A stretch of 64,000 bases of DNA from Ancylobacter rudongensis (GCF_900100155.1 NZ_FMTP01000009.1:106332-170331); one strand, 5' to 3'; positions 45,353 through 53,390 are shown, counted from the stretch's first letter. Made by a program: numbers and translations. The notes: generated by a model from the sequence alone, not told the origin.

Positions 45353-45724
45353 TCACTCGATGTATTGGCGGATCTCATCCATGTCGCCGAACAGCGTGAC
45401 GGTGTTGTCGTCGACCCGGATCATGCGGCCATAATGGGTGGAGGTGTTGACCTCGAAGATCTCGGCATTCATTTCCTTGCCGAGAATCTCGCTGATCTCG
45501 TCCATCTTGAAGATCAGCTTGCCTTCGCCATCGATGCGGATCAGCGCCGGCTGGTAGGTGATGGTGACATTGGGCTTCTGCCCCATGAACTCGGCGATGG
45601 CGCGTGCCTCGACGCTGTCGTTCATGGTGACGCCGCACTGGTGCGAGATCGTCTGGTCGAAGACGAGATCGCCCATCTTCTGGAAGATATTCTGGTTGGT
45701 GGCCGAGCGAGACATGGTGGACAT
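45353..45724 (-). CDS. mimD: Monooxygenase coupling (effector) protein, MmoB/DmpM family
   Basis: A 123-residue MmoB/DmpM-family protein (FQKMGDLVFDQTISHQCGVT, VTITYQPALIRIDGEGKLIF, LGKEMNAEIFEVNTSTHYGR). It has no cofactor; it binds the hydroxylase and tunes the di-iron site and access of substrate and oxygen. AAGGAG lies 8 bases before ATG 45724, making this the preferred start over the GTG at 45733 that overlaps the beta-subunit stop. It is the fourth of the four oxygenase genes in the MimABCD/PrmABCD order. Confidence 0.92.
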   Translation of the reverse strand: MSTMSRSATNQNIFQKMGDLVFDQTISHQCGVTMNDSVEARAIAEFMGQKPNVTITYQPALIRIDGEGKLIFKMDEISEILGKEMNAEIFEVNTSTHYGRMIRVDDNTVTLFGDMDEIRQYIE

Positions 45725-45729
45725 GGGCG

Positions 45730-46800
45730 TCACTCCTTGGGAAGGTCGAGGCCGAGCTCGCCCAGGATCTTCCCGATGCGCTCGACCGACTGCGCGCGCG
45801 CGTCGGAATACTGGACAGGCTTGGAATGCGGCTGCGACCAGATCGGCTGCAGGCCGGCCGAGGCCTTGTTGGCCAGGGCGACATGCTTGTGCAGCCAGGA
45901 CTGGAACAGGCGCTTATTGTGGGCGCCGTGCTCGGGGTCGTGCGCCAGCAGGTGGAACAGGTCGATGGCGTTGGCGAGGTTGCGCTCGTAATCGGCTTCC
46001 GCCGCCGAGATCACCGGCGGGGTGATGAAGTCGCCATTGGGGGACGCCACCTGCATGAGGAAGCCCGAGCGGAACAATTCGCCCACCAGCGGCTCGAACA
46101 CGATGTTGATGGCGAAGTACTGCTCAAGATAATCCTCCGAGCCCATGATGGACTCGACCGCCTCGCGCGTGCCCTGCCAGTTGACGTCTTCCAGCCAGGT
46201 GCGCTTGCCGGCCTCGTCGTCGAACGCGCCGATATCCATGCCGATTTCGGCGAGGTAGAGCGTGATGTCCTGGGCGAGGCGCAGCTTGTACGACGAGTTG
46301 GTCAGCGTCGCGTTGTTGATCATCTGCGTGTAGCCGTAGCGCTGCGCCTGCATCAGCGAGGTGCCGAGGCCGAATTCGGCATGCTTCCACGCGCCGAGAT
46401 GGTTCTGAAGCACCTTCACCCACGCCTTGTCGAAGTGCAGCGGCGCGCCCGACTTGCGGCCATTGGCGATGACCGCCTGCACCATCGCCTCGATCTTCGA
46501 CTGGCGCTGGTAGTGGGTGCGCTCCCACTCCTGGTCCGGGGCACGGAACAGGTGCCAGTTGGAGCTCAGCGCGGCGGTGTTGTCCTTGGAATAGGCGCCG
46601 CGCCCGTTCGGGAACGAGATGATCCAGTCCTGCAGCAGATAGCGCTCGGGATCGGGCTGGACGTCGACGGTGACGTCCTCGTAATGGGTCGCGCGCTTGC
46701 CGCGCGGTTCGAAGTAGCGGTACTTCCGGCTGTCGGAATCAGCGAAGACGGCCGATCCGGCTGCCCCCGACTTGACCGGCGCCGTTTGCGTGGCTGTCAT
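45730..46800 (-). CDS. mimC: Monooxygenase hydroxylase beta (small) subunit
   Basis: A 356-residue YHS/ferritin-like SDIMO beta subunit with RKYRYFEPRGKRATHYEDVT near the N-terminus and NNATLTNSSYKLRLAQDITL, typical of propane/phenol-type beta chains. It lacks the di-iron ligands of the alpha subunit and builds the (alpha-beta)2 hydroxylase core. GGGAGG lies close before the ATG at 46800. The stop overlaps the GTG candidate of the coupling-protein gene. Order alpha, reductase, beta, coupling protein is that of group 5/6 SDIMOs. Confidence 0.92.
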   Translation of the reverse strand: MTATQTAPVKSGAAGSAVFADSDSRKYRYFEPRGKRATHYEDVTVDVQPDPERYLLQDWIISFPNGRGAYSKDNTAALSSNWHLFRAPDQEWERTHYQRQSKIEAMVQAVIANGRKSGAPLHFDKAWVKVLQNHLGAWKHAEFGLGTSLMQAQRYGYTQMINNATLTNSSYKLRLAQDITLYLAEIGMDIGAFDDEAGKRTWLEDVNWQGTREAVESIMGSEDYLEQYFAINIVFEPLVGELFRSGFLMQVASPNGDFITPPVISAAEADYERNLANAIDLFHLLAHDPEHGAHNKRLFQSWLHKHVALANKASAGLQPIWSQPHSKPVQYSDARAQSVERIGKILGELGLDLPKE

Positions 46801-46850
46801 GGTGTCCTCCCAAATTATCGTTGTCTGGCCAAGGCTTGTGGTGAGTGCGC

Positions 46851-47912
46851 TCAGGCGTGCGCCAGCTGCTCGGCGGGGCTTGAGGCTGGCGTGAACTTGT
46901 CGAAGAAGATCCGTTCGGTGGAGACGTCGTTCATCTGCAGCACCGGCACGAGAGCCTCGATCATCGGCTCCGGGCCGCAGGCATAGACGTCGACATCCTC
47001 GCCGAAGCCCAGCCGGCGCAGATGGGCGTTCAGCACCTCGTGGATGAAGCCGCGCTCGCCGGTCCAGTCGTCCTCTTCGCCGACGCCCGAAAGCGCGGGG
47101 ACGAAGTGGAAGCGGGGATTTTCCGCCGCCAGCCGGGCGAAGTCGTCGAGGTAGAACAGGTCCTTGGGCGTGCGGGCGCCGTAGAAGAAATGGACCTCGC
47201 GGTCCTCGCCGCTCTCCAGATGGTCGTGCAGGATCGACCACAGCGGCGACATGCCGGAGCCGCCGCCGACCAGGATCAGGGCTCCTCCCTTGTCTTCCCG
47301 TCGGAAACAGGTGCCGAAGGGGCCGCGGACGGTGAGCCGGGTTCCGGGCTTGAGTTCTCCGTCGAGGCGGGAGGAGAATTTTCCGTCCGGGTATTTCTTG
47401 ATGATGAAGGCGAGTTCTTTGCCCGCGACCGGCGTATTTGCCATGGAAAACGAGCGCGTAATCGCCTCTGGCCCCGGGAGCGTGATGTCGACATATTGCC
47501 CCGCCCAGAATTTGAGAGGCTGATCGAGCACGATCTCCAGGCGCCTTATGTCGTGGGTCAGTTCGACGACCCGCGCCACCTCTGCGCCGAAGCTTCGGAC
47601 GGGTATCGATTTCGAGAGGATTTCCTCGTCGAAATTGAGCAGATCCACCTCGATGTCCGAATAGGCCAGGGTGCGGCACAGCAGGACATAGTTCTGGTCC
47701 CGCTCCATCTCGTTCAGCGCGAAGGTGGAATAGGGCTTGAGCTCGACTTCACCTTCGTTCAGCACGCATTTGCAGGCCGCGCACCGCCCCTCCTTGCAGC
47801 CATGCGGCAAGGCGATGCCCTGCCGGAAGGCCGCGTCGAGCACGGTTTCCCCCTCTTCGACCTCGAATTCGACGCCGACCGGATTCAAGCGGACGGTATA
47901 GACGTCGCCCAT
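46851..47912 (-). CDS. mimB: Monooxygenase NADH reductase (2Fe-2S/FAD)
   Basis: A 353-residue reductase. The N-terminal plant-type ferredoxin domain has Cys39, Cys44, Cys47 and Cys79 (CKEGRCAACKC ... LLCRTL). The FAD domain follows with ITRSFSMANTP, and the NAD domain with LVGGGSGMSPLWSIL and the C-terminal CGPEPMIEA. It passes electrons from NADH through FAD and the iron-sulfur cluster to the hydroxylase. The gene sits between alpha and beta subunit genes with gaps of about 70 and 50 bp. Confidence 0.94.
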   Translation of the reverse strand: MGDVYTVRLNPVGVEFEVEEGETVLDAAFRQGIALPHGCKEGRCAACKCVLNEGEVELKPYSTFALNEMERDQNYVLLCRTLAYSDIEVDLLNFDEEILSKSIPVRSFGAEVARVVELTHDIRRLEIVLDQPLKFWAGQYVDITLPGPEAITRSFSMANTPVAGKELAFIIKKYPDGKFSSRLDGELKPGTRLTVRGPFGTCFRREDKGGALILVGGGSGMSPLWSILHDHLESGEDREVHFFYGARTPKDLFYLDDFARLAAENPRFHFVPALSGVGEEDDWTGERGFIHEVLNAHLRRLGFGEDVDVYACGPEPMIEALVPVLQMNDVSTERIFFDKFTPASSPAEQLAHA

Positions 47913-47985
47913 CGTGCGACCTCCCCGTTAGGTTCTGGAGCACCTCGGTCGATGCGGGACCGGCGAGGCCGGTCCCGCATGACGG

Positions 47986-49665
47986 TCAGTTGCAGGGATT
48001 GATGGTGAAGCCGGCGCGGTAGGCGGCGAGGTGCGTCTCGCGCTGCTCGGGGCTCATCTCGCGCAGGGTGATCAGCGGGCTCTTGATGGTGTGCCCACGC
48101 ACATCGTCAAGCGTCCACATCTCCTTCTCCTCGAAGCGCAGATGCGGCTGCGGCACGAGGGTCTTGCCGTCGGTGCGCACGAAGCCGAGATCCTGGATGG
48201 CGTCGGCCAGGTCCCAGTCGTGGTAGCAGCTCTCCCACTCGCGCCGGCCGCTGAAGCGGCCCATCGCCGGCGTGGGACGGCCCTGATACTCGCTGGCGAA
48301 GGCTTCCACCGCGGTCCAGCGGTCGAGCTCATGGGCGAAGGTGTGCAGCTTGCCGTCGATCGTGTCGGTGACGATGTCCTCGCGCACCACGCAGGGCACC
48401 ATCGAGCTCCAGCACCGATGCGGATAGACATAGCCGGTGTCCGGGTTGAACAGCATGTTGGTCTGGCCGCGATGCGACAGCTTGTCGTACCACTTCCAGT
48501 ACTCGCCGAACTGCGCATACCAGCCCGGGTACTTGTGCTCGAACCACTCGAAGTCCTTGTCCGTCTGGGCCTCGATGCGCCAGAAATTCACCGGCCAGCC
48601 GACCGAGAAGAACTGCGCGATCTTGTGGACATAGTGCTTCTCGGTGATGCGCTTCCACGCCGCCTGCACATCGTCATGGTGGATCTTGATGCCGTATTTC
48701 TCCAGCGGCAGCATGTAGGTGCGGTAGTAATCCTCGAAGATCCAGCGATGCCACATCTCCGCGTAAGACTCCTTGTTCTTGTCGCGGTTGGTGGTGCCGT
48801 ATTCGATGAAGGTGCCGATGGCGGCATCGACGATGGCGTGGTTCTGCCAGAAGGCGTAGCGCATGTCGCGTTCGAGCAGGAGATGGTTCTCCGGCTCCTT
48901 CAGCATCGACATCAGCATGGAATGGCCGTTGCCGACATGCCGGCTCTCGTCCGACTGCACGGAGAGGAACACGGTCGGCAGGGCGTAGTCGCCGTTGCGC
49001 GCCGCTTCCGAAGGCATGGCGACGAACAGCGTGTTGGTGAACGCGGTTTCCGCCACCACGGTCAAATAGACATTGGCCGAGGTGATGGCATCGCCGGTGA
49101 TGAAGCCTTCACCGAACTGGCGGCCGATGGTGGTGGCGTAGCACTTGCCGAAGGCTTCCTCGGTAATATCGAACCCGGCCGGGTCGATATAGTTCTCCAT
49201 GTACCACTTCTTCAGGTTCATCTGGATGGTCGAGTGGCGGAACTCGTCGACCATCTGCATGGTGAAGCCGGTACGCAGGTCCTCGCCGGGCGCCAGGCGG
49301 CCGACCATCGCCATGGAACGGGCGGCCGAGATTTCCGGGAAGGGGATGATGGCCAGGAACAGCTTCATCCATTCCACCCAGCGCGGCTCGACATTGCGGA
49401 ACATGTCGCCGCGCAGGGCCGCGTCGAGCGCGCCATAGACCCGGTTGTCCTTTTCTTCCTGCATCGGGAAGTAGGAGCGAAGCACCTGCTTCATCGGGTC
49501 TTTCGGCGCCTTGGTGATCTTGTAGTCGGTCGGGAAGGTCATCGCCTCCTGCACATAGGAGGGGTTCCAGCCGAGATCGGCGATCTTCTTCGCGGCATCG
49601 GCGACGGAGATGCCTTTCTGCGCGGTGATCTTGTTCAGGGTCAGTGTACTTGTCATTTTTGCCAT
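47986..49665 (-). CDS. mimA: Monooxygenase hydroxylase alpha (large) subunit, propane/MimA type
   Basis: A 559-residue di-iron hydroxylase subunit. Ligands are visible as Glu111 (FPEISAAR), Glu141 and His144 (DEFRH), Glu206 (VVAETAF), Glu240 and His243 (DESRH), the spacing being exactly that of methane monooxygenase MmoX minus three residues. Sequence blocks (VLRSYFPMQEEKDNRVYGAL; STIQMNLKKWYMENYIDPAG; YPHRCW) closely recall MimA of Mycobacterium and PrmA of Gordonia, so propane, phenol or acetone-type substrates are more likely than methane. Translation may begin at 49665 or at ATG 49656, which has AGGA at a better distance. A sigma-54 promoter lies about 310 bp upstream. Confidence 0.93.
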   Translation of the reverse strand: MAKMTSTLTLNKITAQKGISVADAAKKIADLGWNPSYVQEAMTFPTDYKITKAPKDPMKQVLRSYFPMQEEKDNRVYGALDAALRGDMFRNVEPRWVEWMKLFLAIIPFPEISAARSMAMVGRLAPGEDLRTGFTMQMVDEFRHSTIQMNLKKWYMENYIDPAGFDITEEAFGKCYATTIGRQFGEGFITGDAITSANVYLTVVAETAFTNTLFVAMPSEAARNGDYALPTVFLSVQSDESRHVGNGHSMLMSMLKEPENHLLLERDMRYAFWQNHAIVDAAIGTFIEYGTTNRDKNKESYAEMWHRWIFEDYYRTYMLPLEKYGIKIHHDDVQAAWKRITEKHYVHKIAQFFSVGWPVNFWRIEAQTDKDFEWFEHKYPGWYAQFGEYWKWYDKLSHRGQTNMLFNPDTGYVYPHRCWSSMVPCVVREDIVTDTIDGKLHTFAHELDRWTAVEAFASEYQGRPTPAMGRFSGRREWESCYHDWDLADAIQDLGFVRTDGKTLVPQPHLRFEEKEMWTLDDVRGHTIKSPLITLREMSPEQRETHLAAYRAGFTINPCN

Positions 49666-49987
49666 CCTGCTCTTGGAGCGGAGTCCACGGTCAATTTCCT
49701 CCCGCCGGGCGCGGCACAGCGTTCGCGCTGTCCGGCCGGCTGGGCTTCAGACATGAGCAACCCTTCGCCCGTCGCAGGTGCGGCGAGCGTCGAAGGCCTG
49801 GGCAAAGGTACAAGGCACCGGGTGCGGCTGTTGGCGTAACGGGTGCGGGACGGCGGTCCTGACCTGACCGTCTCGTGACCCGCCGGCCCGGCTCATCGCC
49901 GTGCCGGCAGCTTCCCCGGACTTCTCCCCTTCGTTCTTTTTGTGGCCTGCCCCGTGGGGCACGTCAGCATTGTTCTAATAGTAATGT

Positions 49988-50004
49988 AGCAAGTGCTGTG
50001 CCAA
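49988..50004 (-). promoter_or_regulatory. Sigma-54 (-24/-12) promoter of the monooxygenase operon
   Basis: Minus strand TTGGCACAGCACTTGCT matches the -24/-12 consensus (YTGGCACGRNNNTTGCW) at all fixed positions but one, with GG and GC correctly spaced. Transcription would begin about 12 bases downstream (near 49977), leaving an untranslated leader of roughly 310 bases before mimA. Confidence 0.82.
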
Positions 50005-50017
50005 GTGGTCGCAATAG

Positions 50018-50104
50018 GTGTTTCAACGACTTGACGGAGATGAAACACGTTCCGGTTCGCGGGAGTGATTTGTTTTGCGAATCGCGCGATCGAAAGTGTT
50101 TCAT
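50018..50104. repeat. Three-copy TGAAACAC/GTGTTTCA array, probable activator-binding sites
   Basis: GTGTTTCA at 50018-50025, its inverted copy TGAAACAC at 50041-50048 (in ATGAAACAC, 50040-50048) and GTGTTTCAT at 50096-50104. The first two form a perfect 8-bp inverted repeat with a 15-base spacer, the last two a perfect 9-bp inverted repeat. They lie about 40 to 127 bases upstream of the predicted start point of the sigma-54 promoter, where enhancer sites for sigma-54 activators are expected. Confidence 0.65.
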
Positions 50105-50215
50105 TATGCGAAAATGGTGCAGCGCAGAATGGTAGGTAAAAGTTGCTTCCATATCGGCACGTTATGCTGCGATGCACGCATTATCTTCTCTGGAATACAA
50201 GATACCCGCCACCCG

Positions 50216-51268
50216 TCAGGGCACGAGGACGGCCCGGCCATGGATCTTGCCGGCATTGAGGTCGTGCAGCGCCCGGTTGGCATCGGCGAGCTTGTATTCG
50301 GCGGTCGCCAGCTCGACGAGCCCGCGATCGGCCAGCGCCATCAGCTCGGTCAGTTCGGCCCAGGTGCCGACCAGATTGCCGATGATGTTGCGCTCGGAAA
50401 TGATCAGGTCGACGGCGGGGATCCTGATGTCCTCGCCATAGCCGACAATGTAGTAGCTGCCCATCGGGCGGGTCATGGCGAGGCCCTTGGCGGTGGTGCC
50501 CTTCTCGCCGACGAAGTCGATCACCGCCTCCGCGCCGGCGCCGCCGGTCAGCGCCAGCACCGCCTCGACCTCGTTGCCGTCGGCCTTCACGGTCTGGTCG
50601 GCACCGCTCTTGGTCGCCAGCGCCAGCGAGGCGTCCGACTTGTCGACGACGATTACATCGGCGGCGCACATCGCCTTCAGGCACTGGATGCCGATATGCC
50701 CCAGCCCGCCGGCACCGATGACGACGCAGCTCTGGCCCGGCAACAGGTGCCGCGTGGCCTTCTTCACCGCGCGATAGGCGGTGAGGCCGGCATCGGCATA
50801 GGGCGCCACTTCCTTCGGCGCCAGCGAGCGCGGCAGCGGCACGATGTTGCGTTCCGAGGTGCAGATGAACTCGGCATAGCCGCCATCGCAGTCGAGGCCG
50901 GGAAAGCTGCCCGGCCCATGCATGTCGAAGCCCCGACGGCAGGCGAGGCAGGTGCCGCCGGTGATCTTCGGGTGCACGATCACCGGGTCGCCCTTCTTCA
51001 GCCCCTCGACCTCCTTGCCGACCTCCTCGATCCAGCCGGCGTTCTCATGGCCCATGATGAGCGGCAGCAGCTTGTCGCCGGTGGGGTCCATATGCGGCTT
51101 CCACACCCCCTCGATGATGTGGAGATCGGTGCGGCAGACGCCGGCGCCGCCGATGCGGACGATGACATCGGTGGATTTGACGATTTTGGGGTCGGGCACG
51201 TTCTCCTCCGCCACCCAAAGGTCGGCGGTGAGGCTCGTGTCGTAGTTTTTCAGCACCTGCGCCTTCAT
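50216..51268 (-). CDS. Zinc-dependent (secondary) alcohol dehydrogenase
   Basis: A 350-residue medium-chain dehydrogenase: GVCRTDLHIIEG and GHENAGWIEEVG carry catalytic-zinc Cys/His/Glu, and GAGGLGHIGIQCL binds NAD(P). The structural-zinc lobe is reduced: GGTCLACRRGFDMHG has only two of the four usual Cys residues. In propane-monooxygenase clusters such enzymes oxidise 2-propanol or a primary alcohol made by the oxygenase. It starts behind ACGGAGG and has its own -24/-12 promoter; it lies upstream of the oxygenase promoter, so it is expressed from a separate start but in the same direction. Confidence 0.88.
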   Translation of the reverse strand: MKAQVLKNYDTSLTADLWVAEENVPDPKIVKSTDVIVRIGGAGVCRTDLHIIEGVWKPHMDPTGDKLLPLIMGHENAGWIEEVGKEVEGLKKGDPVIVHPKITGGTCLACRRGFDMHGPGSFPGLDCDGGYAEFICTSERNIVPLPRSLAPKEVAPYADAGLTAYRAVKKATRHLLPGQSCVVIGAGGLGHIGIQCLKAMCAADVIVVDKSDASLALATKSGADQTVKADGNEVEAVLALTGGAGAEAVIDFVGEKGTTAKGLAMTRPMGSYYIVGYGEDIRIPAVDLIISERNIIGNLVGTWAELTELMALADRGLVELATAEYKLADANRALHDLNAGKIHGRAVLVP

Positions 51269-51319
51269 GGCGTCCTCCGTTTTTTGGCAGCGCGTGGCGT
51301 CGCCGTCGCAGGAACCATC

Positions 51320-51334
51320 GCAGCAAGTGTGCCA
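51320..51334 (-). promoter_or_regulatory. Sigma-54 promoter of the alcohol dehydrogenase gene
   Basis: Minus strand TGGCACACTTGCTGC keeps GG and GC ten bases apart and TGGCAC intact; the -12 tetramer is CTGC instead of TTGC. The start point would be near 51308, giving a leader of about 40 bases that includes the ACGGAGG ribosome-binding site. Confidence 0.65.
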
Positions 51335-51450
51335 TGCGCTATTCCTTCACTTCATCAACGCTTTACTGCAGGTGCGAAGGCTCTTCAGCGTTCACGCGAT
51401 GAACAGGGCCGGCCGAACAGTGTCCAGTTTCTGGATATTGCCTTCGCTCT

Positions 51451-51476
51451 GTTTTGCGCCGACCCTGCGGCAAAAC
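51451..51476. promoter_or_regulatory. Inverted repeat upstream of the divergent activator gene
   Basis: GTTTTGC (51451-51457) and GCAAAAC (51470-51476) are perfect inverted arms with a 12-base spacer, 27 bases before the activator start codon. TGTTTTGCG occurs here (51450-51458) and again inside the oxygenase repeat region (50071-50079). It may be an autoregulatory site. Confidence 0.4.
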
Positions 51477-51503
51477 CACAAGAACCGTTGGAGGACAGCG
51501 CCG

Positions 51504-53390
51504 ATGCCGCCCCTCTCTCACCCGCCGCTGTCCAGCGTCGCCCATGCCCGTGCCGCCCTGGAGGCGGGCGCTCGGCTGCCCGGCGGCGCGCTGTCGCCGG
51601 AGATCGCCCGCAGCTGGGAGCGCTGTCTCGCCGGCGGGCTCGACCCGACCCGGCGGCCGGAAGAGGCGGTCATCGCCTTTGCCGAGGTGCGGACCCGGCG
51701 CGAGGAGCAGGCGCTGCTGCGCCGTCTGGCGCTGGCGCAGATGCAGCTGCTCTATGAACAGATAGCCGGCTCGGATTTCATGATCGCCTTTGCCGATGCC
51801 GGCGGCGTGGTGCTTGATGCGCTGAGCGACCCCCACTTCGCCGACAGCGAGGCGGGGCGCTCCATCGTGCCCGGCAGCGTGTGGCTGGAGACTGGGCGCG
51901 GCACCAATGCGCTCGGCCTCGCCCTGGTCGAGCGGGCGCCGGTGGCGATTTATGGGCGCGAGCATTTCTTCGCCTGCCATGGCCATCTCAGCTGCGCGGC
52001 CGTGCCGATCTTCGATCCCGAGGACCGGCTGGTCGGCCTGCTCGATGCGTCGAGTTCCAATGAGGCGCGCCAGCAGCATACCCACGCTCTGGTCCGCATG
52101 GCGGCGGCGGCGGTCGAGAACGGGCTGATCGTCAATGGACGGCCGGATGTGCTGCTGTTCGCCCTGCATCCGCGCGCCGAATATCTCGACACGCTGTCGG
52201 CAGGCCTGATCGCGCTGTCGCCGGAGGGCGAGCTGATCTCGATCAACCGCGCCGCGCGGGCCCTGCTCGCCGGGCTGGATGTCAGTTGCGGGCAGCCCTT
52301 CGATGCCCTGTTCGAGCCCGGCCTGGGCCGCGTCGTCGACGAATTGCGCCGCGCGGGCATCGCCCGGGTGCGCGACCGGGCCGGCAGCCTGCTCTCGGTC
52401 GCGTGCCGGCGCTTCGCCGCGCCGCCGGTGGTCGCGCCTCCGGCCCGTCGCCTGCCGGCGCCGACCACGCCGGCCACACCTCTTGCCGCGCCGGCTGCCG
52501 CCTTCGTCTGCGAGGACCCGCTGCTGGTTCGGCGGATGCGCGGTCTGGCGGCGGCCACCCGCGAACGGCTGGCCGTCCATATCCATGGCGAAACCGGCAC
52601 CGGCAAGGAACTGATGGCCCGCCATGTCCATGCGCTCAGCGGCCGCGCCGGCGAGTTCGTCGCGATCAATTGCGGCGCCGTGCCGGAATCGCTGTTCATC
52701 GCCGAACTGTTCGGCCATGACCGGGGCGCCTTCACCAATGCGCGCAGCGAGGGGGCGCCGGGGCTGCTGCGTCTGGCGGACCGGGGCACGCTGTTTCTCG
52801 ATGAGGTGGGCGAAATCCCGCTCGCGGCACAGGCCACGCTGCTGCGCTTCCTCGACACGATGGAGGTGCGCGCGCTCGGCGGCGGCAAGGCCGCGACGCT
52901 CGATGTGCAGATCGTGTCCGCCACCAACCGGGACCTCGCCGCCGCCGTCGCCGCGCGCGAGTTCCGGGCCGATCTCTATTACCGGCTCAACGGGCTCTCC
53001 ATCGAGATCCCGCCGCTGCGCGAGCGCGGCGATTTCGATGCCATCCTCCGCCATCTGCTGGCCCGGCACGCGGCGAATGTCTCGATGGACGAGGTGGTGA
53101 TCGAGCGCCTGCGCCAGCGTCCCTGGCCCGGCAACATACGCGAGCTGCAGTCCTGGCTCCGCCGCGCCGCGATCGAGGCGGAGGGCGAGGGCGTGTCCCT
53201 GCTGGACGGCGCGGATTGTGGCGGCGAGGGCGCGCCGACCTGCGCCCATTGCGCTCCGCACGCGCTGAGCCGCGACCGCTGCCGGCGCATCCGCGAGACC
53301 TTTGCCGCGACCGGCGGCAATATCCAGCAGACCGCGCGCCGGCTCGGCATCTCCCGCACGACGGTCTACAAACATCTGGAGGTCGGCTGA
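51504..53390 (+). CDS. AcoR-type sigma-54-dependent activator (R2), likely regulator of the monooxygenase operon
   Basis: A 628-residue activator. The N-terminal part has the AcoR opening (LSPEIARSWERCLAGGLDP), a GAF domain (about 85-215, VWLETGRGTNALGLALVERA), a PAS-like segment (LDTLSAGLIALSPEGEL) and the AAA+ domain with Walker A HGETGTGKE and Walker B TLFLDEVGEI. The sigma-54 contact loop reads GAFTNA instead of GAFTGA. A short Cys/His group (CAHCAPH) precedes the Fis-type helix-turn-helix (RRLGISRTTVYKHL). ATG 51504 has GGAGG nine bases upstream. Divergent from the alcohol dehydrogenase, it is the natural candidate for control of both sigma-54 promoters. Confidence 0.88.
   Translation: MPPLSHPPLSSVAHARAALEAGARLPGGALSPEIARSWERCLAGGLDPTRRPEEAVIAFAEVRTRREEQALLRRLALAQMQLLYEQIAGSDFMIAFADAGGVVLDALSDPHFADSEAGRSIVPGSVWLETGRGTNALGLALVERAPVAIYGREHFFACHGHLSCAAVPIFDPEDRLVGLLDASSSNEARQQHTHALVRMAAAAVENGLIVNGRPDVLLFALHPRAEYLDTLSAGLIALSPEGELISINRAARALLAGLDVSCGQPFDALFEPGLGRVVDELRRAGIARVRDRAGSLLSVACRRFAAPPVVAPPARRLPAPTTPATPLAAPAAAFVCEDPLLVRRMRGLAAATRERLAVHIHGETGTGKELMARHVHALSGRAGEFVAINCGAVPESLFIAELFGHDRGAFTNARSEGAPGLLRLADRGTLFLDEVGEIPLAAQATLLRFLDTMEVRALGGGKAATLDVQIVSATNRDLAAAVAAREFRADLYYRLNGLSIEIPPLRERGDFDAILRHLLARHAANVSMDEVVIERLRQRPWPGNIRELQSWLRRAAIEAEGEGVSLLDGADCGGEGAPTCAHCAPHALSRDRCRRIRETFAATGGNIQQTARRLGISRTTVYKHLEVG

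Larger units (their letters stand above)
49666..50215. other. Regulatory region upstream of the monooxygenase operon
   Basis: About 550 bases with no supported gene between alcohol dehydrogenase and the alpha subunit. Parts: a GC-rich leader (49666-49976) containing a short hairpin ACAGCG/CGCTGT around TTCG (about 49715-49730); a sigma-54 promoter (49988-50004); a repeat array (50018-50104); and an AT-richer remainder up to the dehydrogenase stop. It is the lowest-GC part of the oxygenase cluster. Confidence 0.7.

Noticed and set aside
47986..49665. Methane monooxygenase (MmoX) assignment
   Set aside because: The di-iron ligands agree, but sequence blocks, 559-residue size and gene order alpha-reductase-beta-coupling follow the MimABCD/PrmABCD group, not mmoXYBZDC.
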